Under the pieces are notes generated by a model that saw nothing but the letters and a program-made list of their open reading frames with translations, had not been told where the DNA came from and made no database searches. The position numbers and the translations under genes are program-made. From NCBI GenBank assembly GCA_012744475.1, contig JAAYBV010000038.1, forward strand, positions 37,243 to 101,242: 64,000 nucleotides of DNA, given 5' to 3'. Shown here piece after piece: positions 26,124-35,039 of this stretch (position 1 is its first letter; each line of letters starts with the position of its first letter). The DNA comes from Phycisphaerae bacterium (GTDB taxonomy: Bacteria > Planctomycetota > Phycisphaerae > Sedimentisphaerales > Anaerobacaceae).

Positions 26124-27563
26124 TCACCACTGGCAGTCGAAGCGTTCGAGGAACGGCAGCGAGCCGGGCGCCGAGCCGACGTGGAGGCCCCACTCGATCA
26201 TCTCGCCATCGCGCTTGTCACGGAATGCCCGTGGTCGATAGGCCCCAGGGGCAAGAAGGACTGCATCGAGGTCCTGCAGCTTCGAGAAGGTCAGGCCATC
26301 CGGAGCATATTGCAGCGTCTTTCCGATTCCTTCCGGGCCGGTGCCGCCCATCGCCACGACGCCGTACCCAACCGGCCAGACCAGTACTTCGTGTACGCCC
26401 TGGATGACGGGATTGCCGTCGTACCTGACGTAGGGCCCCTCGGGTTTCTCTGCGATCGCCACCTCCATGTTTGTATGGGCGGGCGCACCGTCTCCAGGGC
26501 TCCCCTTGTAGTAGAGCCAGTACTTCCCTTCCCGCACGAGCAGGCACGCATCGTCAACGCCCACGCTATCAAAAGACGAGTTCGGCAGGAACCATCGCTT
26601 CTTGGCTGGTCGCAAGATCGGGTTGGTTGTGAGCTTCTGCCACGGCCCGTCCGGTGAATCCGCCACCGCAATGCCGATGGCCGTCTCGGTTACCTCGTTA
26701 GCTTTGTTCTGGAATGACCTGGGTGCACCTGTGTAGAACAGATAGTACTTGTCCTTGGTTCTCAGGATGGTTGGCGAAAAGACGCTCTGCTGATCCCAAC
26801 TACCTTTCGGCCCGCGTGACAGCGCCTCGCCCTTCTCGGTCCAGGTGTGGCCGTCGTGCGACGTCGCGTACCAGATCGTCGCATCGTGACCGTGCGGCAC
26901 GTTGCTCCTGGTGTACCAGACGTAATACGTATCGGTCGTCTTGAGATCGTCGCCGACGTAGGCGAATGCGCGTGTCCGGATGATGTCGCTCGGATCGCGC
27001 CGCATCACACCCGGCTCCGGGCCCAGGCCGATAGCGGGCGAATAGCGAATATCGGCTTTTCGCGTCTTGGGCAGAGGATATGTGGAAAGGTCGATGCAAT
27101 AGCATGACGCATCCGAGACATGCCAGGGATAATCGATATAAATGTACGATCTTCCTATCAGGGAATGGTCAAGAATCACGTCCGTGTGCGGCGCCCCTGT
27201 GGGCTGGCTCGAGGGCGGCCACAACGGAGCCAACAGGAGCACATCGTCGCGCCTGCGATTCTCATTGCGGACATACGACTGGAAATTCTGTTTCTCGGGC
27301 GGGAGCGGATCGGAACTGACGATCAGATAGCCTGCCATGGACCCGATGCGTCGGCGGATGTCCGGGAGAATGACTTTGTACTTGTCCTCATGACCCTCGG
27401 AAGGCAGGATCATAACCTCCAGGCCGTATTGCTTCTGGGTTTCGTACGTGACGTGAGCAAACACGCCGATCTGCCCAAGGCCCTCACGCCCTGCCAGCAA
27501 CACCAGCAGGCATGGGAGGATCAAAGGCATCTGTCCTCGTCCCACACTAAGTCTCTTTCGCAT
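26124..27563 (-). CDS. Secreted GH43/GH117-like beta-propeller glycosidase, copy A
   Basis: 479 residues from the ATG (MRKRLSV) with GGAGG five bases upstream; signal peptide to about residue 32. The N-terminal 170 residues are a beta-rich domain of unknown type. The five-bladed propeller starts at GVMRRDPSDII, where RRDPS would hold the catalytic aspartate, and goes on with TYYVWYTRSNVPHGHDATIW, KYYLFYTGAP, DDACLLVREGKYWLYYKG and EVLVWPVGYGVVAM. This block pattern is typical of GH117 (neoagarobiose hydrolase) and related GH43 proteins. The substrate is not established. It is a tandem duplicate of the gene at 27688. Confidence 0.75.
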   Translation of the reverse strand: MRKRLSVGRGQMPLILPCLLVLLAGREGLGQIGVFAHVTYETQKQYGLEVMILPSEGHEDKYKVILPDIRRRIGSMAGYLIVSSDPLPPEKQNFQSYVRNENRRRDDVLLLAPLWPPSSQPTGAPHTDVILDHSLIGRSYIYIDYPWHVSDASCYCIDLSTYPLPKTRKADIRYSPAIGLGPEPGVMRRDPSDIIRTRAFAYVGDDLKTTDTYYVWYTRSNVPHGHDATIWYATSHDGHTWTEKGEALSRGPKGSWDQQSVFSPTILRTKDKYYLFYTGAPRSFQNKANEVTETAIGIAVADSPDGPWQKLTTNPILRPAKKRWFLPNSSFDSVGVDDACLLVREGKYWLYYKGSPGDGAPAHTNMEVAIAEKPEGPYVRYDGNPVIQGVHEVLVWPVGYGVVAMGGTGPEGIGKTLQYAPDGLTFSKLQDLDAVLLAPGAYRPRAFRDKRDGEMIEWGLHVGSAPGSLPFLERFDCQW

Positions 27564-27634
27564 TCGAGCCTCCGCACATGCCACTGCACTCGTCCAGCTC
27601 ACCGCCGCTGCGGCTGGCCCGGCCCGTTCGTCCC

Positions 27635-27664
27635 ATTCTACAGAGGTCCGTGACCCGGCGCCAA
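27635..27664 (-). promoter_or_regulatory. Candidate promoter of propeller glycosidase copy A
   Basis: TTGGCG, 18 bases, TAGAAT on the minus strand, 72 bases before the start. It is almost identical in sequence and setting to the one at 26071. Confidence 0.5.
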
Positions 27665-27687
27665 CCTTTCAACTCGCCTCAGCAGCG

Positions 27688-29076
27688 TCACCACTGGCAG
27701 TCGAAGCGTTCGAGGAACGGCAGCGAGCCGGGCGCCGAGCCGACGTGGAGGCCCCACTCGATCATCTGTCCCTCGCCGCTTTCGGTGAACGCTTCGGGAC
27801 GGTACGCGCCGGGCGCGTTGGGGACTTCGTCCAGATTCATCATTCTCGAAAAGCTCAAGCCGTCCGGAGCATATTGCAGCGTCTTTGCAATCCCCTCGGG
27901 CCCAATGTTCACCATCGCCACAACCCCGTGCCCAACGGGCCAGACCAACACTTCGTGCCCTCCCCCGACAACCGGATTGGCGACGTATCGAACATAGGGT
28001 CCTTCGGGCTCCTCAGCGACGGCCAGTCCCATCTTCGTGTTGGCAGGTGTGTCGTCCCAGCGCCGTCCCTTGTAGTAGAGCCAGTATTTCCCATCCCGCA
28101 CCAGCAGGCAGGCGTCGTCGACGCGCATACTGTCAAAGTCTCTCCATCGTGAGTCGACCGGCTCCAGAACCGGATTGGTTTCCGACTTCTCCCAGGGCCC
28201 CTCAGGCGAATCAGCTATCGCAACGCCAATGGCCGTCTCGGTCACCTGGTTGCCTTCATTCTGGAACGGCGTGGGCACACCCGTGTAGAACAGGTAATAC
28301 TTGCCCTTGGCAACCAGAATGTTGGGCGTGAAGACGCTCTGCTCGTCCCAACTGCCCTTAGGCCCGCGCGGCAACGCTTCGCCCTTCTCGATCCAGGCGT
28401 GCCCGTCTGCCGACGTCGCGTACCAGACCGTCGCGTCGTAGCCATCTGACACGTTGCTCTTGGTGTACCAGACGTAGTACAGATCGCCCACGTTAATGAT
28501 ATCGCTCGGATCGCGCCGCATCACACCCGGCTCCGGGCCCAAGCCCTCTGCAGGTGAGTAAGACACCTGCATCGTACGCTCTTCCGGCAGCGGATAGGTG
28601 GACAAATCGACACAGTAATAGTACCCGCCGTCCAGAACGAGTGTCGGGTAATCGATGTAGAGATAGGATCTCTCCAGTGACAACCTGTCCAGAATGATGT
28701 GATTGGGCATTGGCCGAACGACACGTTGAAGATCCGGGTAGGCATACTGGCCATATGGCAACAGCGGGGCCGCTATCAGGACGTCGGTTCGACTCTCGCC
28801 TTGCGACCAGATGTGGCCTCGGAAATTCTGTTTTTCCGGCGGCACCGGTGCTCGGCAGACAATCAAGTAGATGCTCCTGTGTGGAGAGACGCTTGGCGGT
28901 ATGATCTTGCATCTGTCATCCTGTCCCTCGACGGGCAGGATTTGGACATACAGATGGAACCATGCCTCCGTCTCCGGCGTGATCCGGACAAAATCACTGA
29001 ACGCCGCATAGGAGGTTTGTCCTATCAGGAGAGCCAATACACCAATCGCGGTCAGAGTCCTACATCTTCGTTGCAC
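27688..29076 (-). CDS. Secreted GH43/GH117-like beta-propeller glycosidase, copy B
   Basis: 462 residues from a GTG (V-Q-R-R-C-R-T) with AGAGAGG upstream; copy A's start codon aligns with an ACG here. Signal peptide LTAIGVLALLIGQTSYA. The order of motifs matches copy A: GVMRRDPSDIINVGDLYYVW, SWDEQSVFTPNILVAKGKYY, DDACLLVRDGKYWLYYKG and HEVLVWPVGHGVVAM. The last 24 residues are almost the same in both copies. The N-terminal domains have diverged most, suggesting different binding and a shared catalytic core. Likely arose by tandem duplication including the intergenic promoter. Confidence 0.75.
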   Translation of the reverse strand: MQRRCRTLTAIGVLALLIGQTSYAAFSDFVRITPETEAWFHLYVQILPVEGQDDRCKIIPPSVSPHRSIYLIVCRAPVPPEKQNFRGHIWSQGESRTDVLIAAPLLPYGQYAYPDLQRVVRPMPNHIILDRLSLERSYLYIDYPTLVLDGGYYYCVDLSTYPLPEERTMQVSYSPAEGLGPEPGVMRRDPSDIINVGDLYYVWYTKSNVSDGYDATVWYATSADGHAWIEKGEALPRGPKGSWDEQSVFTPNILVAKGKYYLFYTGVPTPFQNEGNQVTETAIGVAIADSPEGPWEKSETNPVLEPVDSRWRDFDSMRVDDACLLVRDGKYWLYYKGRRWDDTPANTKMGLAVAEEPEGPYVRYVANPVVGGGHEVLVWPVGHGVVAMVNIGPEGIAKTLQYAPDGLSFSRMMNLDEVPNAPGAYRPEAFTESGEGQMIEWGLHVGSAPGSLPFLERFDCQW

Positions 29077-29129
29077 GTCGCACCTCTCTCTCGTCTTAGC
29101 CTCGCCACAGGCAAGAGCACGCGTCCGCG

Positions 29130-29342
29130 TCACCGGGCCAACGAGCGTCCCGGGTCGAACGGCTTGTTGACGTGAATATACTCGATCAGCGGGTGAGATG
29201 CCTTCAAATTCGTCACGGCGAGGTTCTCCAGATGCGACAGGCCTGCGCGACCGCAGTAATCCGGACGGCGGTCCTCCAGAGCGCTGCCCAGCCCCTTGAG
29301 ATTGTCAAGCGTGGTGACGGCCTTGTCAGTGCCACCAGCCAC
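29130..29342 (-). pseudogene. Possible leucine-rich-repeat remnant
   Basis: A 70-codon frame from a GTG with no ribosome site. The product contains TTLDNLKGLGSALE and AGLSHLENLAVTNLKAS, which resemble planctomycete leucine-rich repeats of the form AGLAHLKNLTNLxxLxL, with the spacing broken. It sits between two longer genes on the same strand. It is most likely a decayed gene end, less likely a real short protein. Confidence 0.3.
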
Positions 29343-29362
29343 AAGACCGGCACTTGCTTGGA

Positions 29363-31912
29363 CTACCGTCTTCTTCGAAGCGACTGAAGCGGCGAAGGAT
29401 CGCGGCTTTGCTCTTGGACAAGCATCAGAACTCGACCGATATTGACGCCGGTGGCCACGATCTGCTGATGCTCATCCGTGAGGATGGCCCAGGGAAGAGA
29501 CCTCACGCCCCACTGTTGTCTCAGGGTGGACATGATGCCAGAGGACTGTTGCAGCAGCGGAATCCCCGCTTGGACTCCGTGTCCTGGCAGGACATCAATG
29601 GGAAGAGAGATCTTGTTCTGTCTCTTCCACTGCCGCAGTTCATCCTCGTCTACTGGGGCAACTTGAATGCAGACAACGGCCACGTTCTGATCTCCGAGTT
29701 GCCGACTGAATCTCTGCAACTGACTGATGGCGATCTGCGAGGCACGTTGGGCGTAGTCGACAAAGACCACCAGCACCTTCTTGTTCCTTATGCGTCTGGC
29801 ATCAAAGCCTATTTCCAATGCCCTGAGATCCGGCAAGGGACCGCCCACCAATGAGTCTTGGGGGACGAAGTTGGTGAAGTGTTGCCCCAGTCGGATTGTC
29901 ACATGGTCTCCGCTGTGGGCGTATACATAGGCGGCATCATTGCCCTGGCCAAAATCGACCTGCACGGTGACCGGGCCGGCCGGCAGGCGATCGACTCTGA
30001 ACTGCCCCCGCTCATCGGTGGACGTGGCCCGGCTGTCAGGGAATCCCCCTGCGTCACTACCCACAAACACGGGTTTGCACGGCACCGGATGATTGTTCAG
30101 GTCCAGCACCACGCCGGACAGATGCGCATCCAGGGACATGAGCTGAACATCCGGGAGCACCGCCGCCTGGCCCGGTATCATGCGGTCGTCCAGCACATGG
30201 CCGGACGAACCAAACTCCGCGGACTCATAGGTCAGACGGTAGTGATCGGCGACACCCTCCAGGGCGACGAGCGTCTTGAGTTCGTAGTACCCCTGGGCAT
30301 CCGTGCGCGTGCCGGGCAAATGCACGACTCCGTGTATATCGCGCCTGCCGCCCCGACGTATACGTCCCAATTGCAGACTCACCTTGGCTCCGGCGATGCC
30401 CCGCCCCATATCGTCTGTCACGCGACCGCGAATGGAGCTGCTCGGCTGCAACACCACGCGCAGTTCGCGCAGAGCATTGTAGAAGAATGTGGCTCCTGCC
30501 AAGTCCCTCTCGGCCTCCTGCACCATGACCAGATTCGAGGGATACAAGGGATTCTGTCTGGCCGCGAATCGCCCCTGTTGGTCGGTCAATACCGTCTGCC
30601 CCAGTCCCACCATGACACGTACATTTTCTGCGGGTTGGCCCTGAGCGTCCACTACGTTGCCGCGCACCAGGGGCAATTGGGGCGCAACCGTAATCTCCAC
30701 TGGCGTGGTTTGCGGCCCGGTTACCGTCAATGGAATGCCCTGCTCCCTGAAGCCATCGTGATAGTTGCCGCCCCAGGCATGCATCTTGTACTGTCCTCGA
30801 GGCACATGGAGCTTCGCAATGCCTCTGGCGTCGGTTTCGGCACGTTGCATCAGAATGTCGCGCTGTTCGTCATGCTTGCGATCGTCCACGTGGACCGTGA
30901 TCTCAGGCAGAGCGCGACCCGTGGTCCGATCTCGAACCAGGACCTCAAGGGGGATACCCTTTTCCGCCTGCATGGTGACGTCTACGATCTTCTCCTGCTT
31001 CCTGATCTCAATGGGGACATGCTTGGCCACCCAGTCCGTTCTTCCAGATACGAGTTGGAGAGTATGCAGCCCAGGTGGCAGGCCCTGCACTTCAAACGCC
31101 CCTTCCTCGTCAGAAAAGAGCTCCAGGGGCCTGAAACGCCACTCACTACTTCGCGACTGGTCCGTAGAGAGCATCAGACGCAGCCTCCCGATCCCCTGAC
31201 CGGTCGTCTTGTCAAGAACACGCCCCCGAAGCACGGCGGCAGGAGGCAGTTCCAGTTCCACATCCTCCCAATCCACGCGATATCCTTCACAGGCATTGCC
31301 CTGGAATTGCTCGGGTGGGAAGATGCAAGCGATGTCTCGACCCGAAGCCTTTACGAAGAATGTCACCGTCGCGTCAACGGGCAATTGGTCGAAGACAAAA
31401 CGCCCCTGCGCATCGGTTCTCTTCGAAAGCCAATCGTGGGGCGCGTATACCGCCTTTCCCCCATTTCGGATCTGCGGGACAACCTGGATGTCGGCATCCC
31501 TCACCCCATGCCCTTCTGAATCTACCAGCCGCCCGGCAATACCTCCGGGCGGACGCAGTACGATGTTGGCGGTGAAGCGGGTATACGGCTGGGCCATGAA
31601 GGGATGTTCTCTGTAGATATACTCCCAACCCAGCGCCAGGCCCACCTTCCTGGCGACGACCAGGATATCACGTTTGGGCTCAACCCAGACATCGACGGCA
31701 AAACGCCCCTCCTGATCCGTGGTCTGGATCGCGTCCAGCAGCTTTGCAGACTTCGGAGCGGCATAGCCATCCCCAGTCAGCTCCATCACCGCCACCTCAG
31801 CACCGCCAACCGAGTCAAGCTGGGCATCCTGGACCTGGCCTGTGATGTGAAGCCTATCTCCCAATTGCCCCACGGCCAAGCCGGTCAACAGCACAGCAAG
31901 TTCAAGCGTCAT
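29363..31912 (-). CDS. Large secreted Ig-like (carboxypeptidase regulatory-like) protein with a C-terminal redoxin-like domain
   Basis: 849 residues from the ATG (MTLELAVLL) with AAGGAG seven bases upstream; the TTG two codons earlier is weaker. Signal peptide to about residue 17. At least six beta-sandwich units of the CarboxypepD_reg/CNA-B kind follow, each with a G-x-V-x-D and a D-x-x-G-x-F turn (TDQEGRFAVDV, TDAQGRFVFDQLP, SDEEGAFEVQGLPPG, TDERGQFRVDRLP). Residues 700-840 have a thioredoxin fold (KKVLVVFVDYAQRAS... SLPWAILTDEHQQI) whose usual C-x-x-C is replaced by Y-A-Q-R, so it cannot do dithiol chemistry. The role is unknown; envelope location is likely. Confidence 0.75.
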   Translation of the reverse strand: MTLELAVLLTGLAVGQLGDRLHITGQVQDAQLDSVGGAEVAVMELTGDGYAAPKSAKLLDAIQTTDQEGRFAVDVWVEPKRDILVVARKVGLALGWEYIYREHPFMAQPYTRFTANIVLRPPGGIAGRLVDSEGHGVRDADIQVVPQIRNGGKAVYAPHDWLSKRTDAQGRFVFDQLPVDATVTFFVKASGRDIACIFPPEQFQGNACEGYRVDWEDVELELPPAAVLRGRVLDKTTGQGIGRLRLMLSTDQSRSSEWRFRPLELFSDEEGAFEVQGLPPGLHTLQLVSGRTDWVAKHVPIEIRKQEKIVDVTMQAEKGIPLEVLVRDRTTGRALPEITVHVDDRKHDEQRDILMQRAETDARGIAKLHVPRGQYKMHAWGGNYHDGFREQGIPLTVTGPQTTPVEITVAPQLPLVRGNVVDAQGQPAENVRVMVGLGQTVLTDQQGRFAARQNPLYPSNLVMVQEAERDLAGATFFYNALRELRVVLQPSSSIRGRVTDDMGRGIAGAKVSLQLGRIRRGGRRDIHGVVHLPGTRTDAQGYYELKTLVALEGVADHYRLTYESAEFGSSGHVLDDRMIPGQAAVLPDVQLMSLDAHLSGVVLDLNNHPVPCKPVFVGSDAGGFPDSRATSTDERGQFRVDRLPAGPVTVQVDFGQGNDAAYVYAHSGDHVTIRLGQHFTNFVPQDSLVGGPLPDLRALEIGFDARRIRNKKVLVVFVDYAQRASQIAISQLQRFSRQLGDQNVAVVCIQVAPVDEDELRQWKRQNKISLPIDVLPGHGVQAGIPLLQQSSGIMSTLRQQWGVRSLPWAILTDEHQQIVATGVNIGRVLMLVQEQSRDPSPLQSLRRRR

Positions 31913-32313
31913 GGGCAAGCTCCTTCAAGTGACTTGGGATTTGCCATTTCACGCCGTAATTGCCACTCCTGCACGCAACACAGGCAATAATGCCAGAATC
32001 AGGGCCTCGATTCCAAGGCGTCTGGTCACCAATCTGACCGATACGACTCGATAGAAAGCCCTCACAGGCGCTAGTTCGCGGAGAATCCAGCATCTTCGCA
32101 TTTCTTCGACGCACCTCGACCAGTTCGATGGGCGGGCCGAGACGACTGTCGCCTTGCACCGCTTCGACACCATGAACACTCTCCAGGGTCCTTCTATAAG
32201 TCGCAGCGGCGACGCCGGCGATACAAGAAAAACGCGCCGAAGACAGATTTCCTCGACCAGAGTGCAGGATGGACATTGCATACGCAGCAGGTAGGGGCGA
32301 GGCACGCCTCGCC
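31913..32313. other. Gene-free stretch
   Basis: I see no supported gene, RNA or promoter here. Open frames exist on the minus strand but lack ribosome sites and recognisable motifs. Confidence 0.5.
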
Positions 32314-32401
32314 GTTCGTAGTGTGCCCGTAAGGGCATACCTTCGATGGAACAGGTAACGGCGTCACTACAAACCTATGCTCTCACGGGCACACTACAAA
32401 C
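32314..32401. repeat. Two inverted units of the 28-nt GNRA hairpin repeat
   Basis: Unit 1 (32314-32341, plus strand) has stem TGCCC/GGGCA with loop GTAA. Unit 2 (32374-32401, minus strand) has loop GTGA. Unit 2 contains GTTTGTAG, whose TAG is the stop codon of the FAD dehydrogenase gene. Confidence 0.8.
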
Positions 32402-33938
32402 GGGCGAATCGTTCCGCGATGTGGAGGGCGGCTTTGATGCCGTCGGCGGCGCTGGAGATGATGCCGCCGGCGTAGCCGCTGCCCTCGCCGACGAGGTAGA
32501 GGTTCTCGAAGCCGGCGCAGAGGCCCGTCTTGTCGCGGACCGCCTGGATGGGCGAGGAGGTCTTGCTTTCGAGGCCCAGGATGGCGCCGGTCTCGAAGCC
32601 TTTGATCTTGCGGGCAAAATCCTGAAGCCCCTCAGCGATAGCGTCGCTGATCTGCGACGGCAGCATCTCCCACAACGGCGCGGGCTTCAAGCCGAGCGGA
32701 TAGCTCGATTCGAGGACGTCGGACGGCCCTTTTCGCATCACGAAGTCGGTGATGCGGCACGCCGGAGCGGCAAAGCCGCTGGAGTACTCATAGAAACTGT
32801 GTTCCAGCGAGCCGAGCCAGTCGAGCGCCTCGGCCGGCGAGATTGCTCTACCCAGCAGAGATTCGAGATTGACGGCGGCGACGCACGCGGCGTTGGCGAA
32901 CCGTCCAGCCCGGCGGTAGTGGCTCATGCCGTTGACGATGTTCGTGTCCGCGTAGGCTGTCGCCGGGATCACCGCCCCACCCGGACACATGCAGAACGTA
33001 TAGACAGGCAGATGCCCTTGGGCGTTGAAGGTCAGGCGATACTCGGCGGCCTTGACGCCGGGCAGACTCGCCCGGCCCCATTGGGCAAGGTTGATCAGCT
33101 CCTGCGAATGCTCGACCCGGCTGCCGATGGCGAAGTTCTTCGTGCGAAACGGCACTCCCCTGCCGATCAACATGCGGTACGTCTCGTACGCCGAGTGTCC
33201 GGGGGCGATGAGAAAGCAATCCGCTTCGATCCCGCCCGAGGAGGTGACGGCCTCGACGACGCGGCCCCGCTCGATCGTCAGGTCTTCGAGCATCGTATCG
33301 AACAGCATCCGGCCGCCCAGAGCCAGGAACTCCTCGCGCAAGCGTTTGACGATCCGCCGGAGGTTGTCGCTGCCGAGATGCGGATGAGCCATGTACGCGA
33401 TCTCCTCGGGCGCGCCGGCGCGGATGTAGCTGGCAAGAATGAACTGCCGCTCCGACCCGATGTGCTTGCTACGCGAGGTGAGCTTGCCGTCAGAGAAGGT
33501 CCCTGCCCCGCCTTCGCCAAAGGCATAATTGCAGAAAGGGTTGAACGCGCCGGTCTTCTCGAACGTGCGGATGCCCTCGGCCCGCGTCTCGACGTCGGAA
33601 CCCCGCTCGATGAGCGTGACGTGGAGGCCCGCTTTCTGGAGAACCAGCGATGCGAAGAAGCCGGCGGGACCGGAGCCGACAACCACGGCCTTGCGCCCCG
33701 GCGCAACCTGCGGAATAGAGAGAGACGCAGGCGTCTCGGGAGCGCCGCCCTCGATCTGGTCCGAGGCAACCCCGACGCGAACGAGCCAGTGGATGTCGCT
33801 CTTGCGGCAGGCGTCGAGGCTCTGGTGCTCGATCGTATACGAGAACTCCGACAGCGACAGCGCCCTGCCGATCCGCTCGCGGAGCATCTCGTCGCTGTAG
33901 TCGGTGGGAAGCTTCAGTGAAATCGCCCGGTATCCCAT
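32394..33938 (-). CDS. FAD-dependent dehydrogenase (NAD(P)/FAD oxidoreductase)
   Basis: 514 residues from the ATG MGYRAIS; the frame stays open upstream but the LOG gene occupies that region. A short N-terminal ferredoxin-like segment (to about 85) leads to the FAD-binding motif AVVVGSGPAGFFASLVL. Further family blocks are CNYAFGEGGAGTFSDGKLTSR, the segment starting AEYRLTFNAQGHLPVYTFC, CMCPGGAVI and GEGSGYAGGIISSAADG. This matches the large uncharacterised flavoprotein family often annotated FAD-dependent dehydrogenase. The last codons and stop are inside a repeat. Its start is 32 bases after the LOG gene on the same strand. Confidence 0.88.
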   Translation of the reverse strand: MGYRAISLKLPTDYSDEMLRERIGRALSLSEFSYTIEHQSLDACRKSDIHWLVRVGVASDQIEGGAPETPASLSIPQVAPGRKAVVVGSGPAGFFASLVLQKAGLHVTLIERGSDVETRAEGIRTFEKTGAFNPFCNYAFGEGGAGTFSDGKLTSRSKHIGSERQFILASYIRAGAPEEIAYMAHPHLGSDNLRRIVKRLREEFLALGGRMLFDTMLEDLTIERGRVVEAVTSSGGIEADCFLIAPGHSAYETYRMLIGRGVPFRTKNFAIGSRVEHSQELINLAQWGRASLPGVKAAEYRLTFNAQGHLPVYTFCMCPGGAVIPATAYADTNIVNGMSHYRRAGRFANAACVAAVNLESLLGRAISPAEALDWLGSLEHSFYEYSSGFAAPACRITDFVMRKGPSDVLESSYPLGLKPAPLWEMLPSQISDAIAEGLQDFARKIKGFETGAILGLESKTSSPIQAVRDKTGLCAGFENLYLVGEGSGYAGGIISSAADGIKAALHIAERFARL

Positions 33939-33970
33939 GCGAAAGCCGCCTTGCGATTGAACGCGGATTC

Positions 33971-34561
33971 TCACTCCAGGCTCGCGCGGAGGGCCCACTG
34001 GGCCTTGTCCGCGCGCGCGGCCTTGTAACTCGCCAGCCGGGCCAGCAGCGCATCCGGCGTCCGGTCCACCAGCAGCAGGTCGCGATGGGCCGGATCGATG
34101 AACCCTTGGGCGGTCGCGTGGTCGACGAAACGAATCAGGTCGTCGAAGTATCCTGCAACGTTCAAGAGGCCCGCCGGCTTGGCGTGGAACCCAAGCTGCG
34201 CCCACGTCAGGATCTCGAGGATCTCCTCCATCGTCCCGAACCCGCCCGGCATTGCGATGAACGCATCGGCCAGCTTCGCCATCAGGGCTTTGCGCTCGTG
34301 CATGTCGGCGACGATCCGCATGTCCGCCACATCGGTCAGCGCCAGACCCATCTCGTGCAGCGCCTTGGGGATCACGCCGGTGACTTGGCCGCCATGCTCC
34401 AGCACGGTCCGCGCGATAACGCCCATCATGCCGATCCGGCCCCCGCCAAACACCAGGTGCAGCCCGCGATCGGCGAGGACCTTGCCCAGCGAGCGGGCCG
34501 CATCGGCATACTCGGCCCGCCCGCCGACCCCACTGCCGCAATAGACACAAACTCGTTTCAT
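33971..34561 (-). CDS. LOG-family protein (TIGR00730), cytokinin riboside phosphoribohydrolase-like
   Basis: 196 residues. The family motifs are intact: VYCGSGVGG, LVFGGGRIGMMG and the active-site PGGFGTMEEILE. LOG enzymes cleave the N-glycosidic bond of nucleoside 5'-monophosphates, releasing the base and ribose phosphate. In bacteria the physiological substrate is often unclear. No clear ribosome site lies before the ATG (GGAACTTTGTGA). It is probably co-transcribed with the FAD dehydrogenase. Confidence 0.92.
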   Translation of the reverse strand: MKRVCVYCGSGVGGRAEYADAARSLGKVLADRGLHLVFGGGRIGMMGVIARTVLEHGGQVTGVIPKALHEMGLALTDVADMRIVADMHERKALMAKLADAFIAMPGGFGTMEEILEILTWAQLGFHAKPAGLLNVAGYFDDLIRFVDHATAQGFIDPAHRDLLLVDRTPDALLARLASYKAARADKAQWALRASLE

Positions 34562-34677
34562 TCACAAAGTTCCAACTGTCTGGAAAAGGCGCAGAGGCTC
34601 GACCGCCCACGCAGCGGCGCAGAAGGTAGTCCCACCATGCCCGCCTGTCAAATGGAATCGAGCATCGAGCGAGGGGA

Positions 34678-34867
34678 GGTGTGTGTGCAGATTCTTTGAA
34701 GCACCGGCATTCCTGAGCCATTGAAGCGTCTGGGTGGCAGCCTCAAGTCCGCAGGACTTGGGGGTGGCGGAAAGCACCACCGCCTCTCGATACTCAAGCG
34801 GAAGTCGCATCCGCCATCCCCAAGGCTTCGCCTTGAGGCTGCCACACGCCTGCCAGGGTGCTGTCAC
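34678..34867. repeat. Palindromic dispersed element, CTCAA subfamily (copy 5)
   Basis: GTGGCAGCCTCAAGTCC and CTTGAGGCTGCCACACG form the outer arms; CTTGGGGGTGG and CCATCCCCAAG the inner ones. The left 50 bases match copy 2 (CTGAGCCATTGAAGCG). It sits between divergent genes, so it is not next to a stop codon. An A/G-only tract follows at 34868-34900. No gene lies in 34562-35039. Confidence 0.85.
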
Positions 34868-34911
34868 AGAAGGAAAGAAAGAAGGAGAGAGAGAGGAGAG
34901 CCTGAACACGA

Positions 34912-34940
34912 TTGACACGGTGCGACGCTCAGGCGACAAT
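34912..34940 (+). promoter_or_regulatory. Promoter of the DUF3795 gene
   Basis: TTGACA, 17 bases, GACAAT, about 100 bases before the start codon. Confidence 0.55.
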
Positions 34941-35039
34941 CACGACCGAGACAGCACAGACCGGCACCGCGGAACAGAGACGCGATGAAACCGAGGAGCG
35001 ATCCGATGCGCTCCTGCATCGCAGAAAGGAGAACATCCC

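Noticed and set aside
31902..32276. 124-codon minus-strand frame upstream of the Ig-like/redoxin gene
   Set aside because: No ribosome site, overlaps the supported start at 31912, and no recognisable motif.
32346..33920. 524-codon plus-strand frame across the FAD dehydrogenase
   Set aside because: The minus strand shows GxGxxG and other flavoprotein motifs; the plus frame has none and starts inside hairpin repeats.
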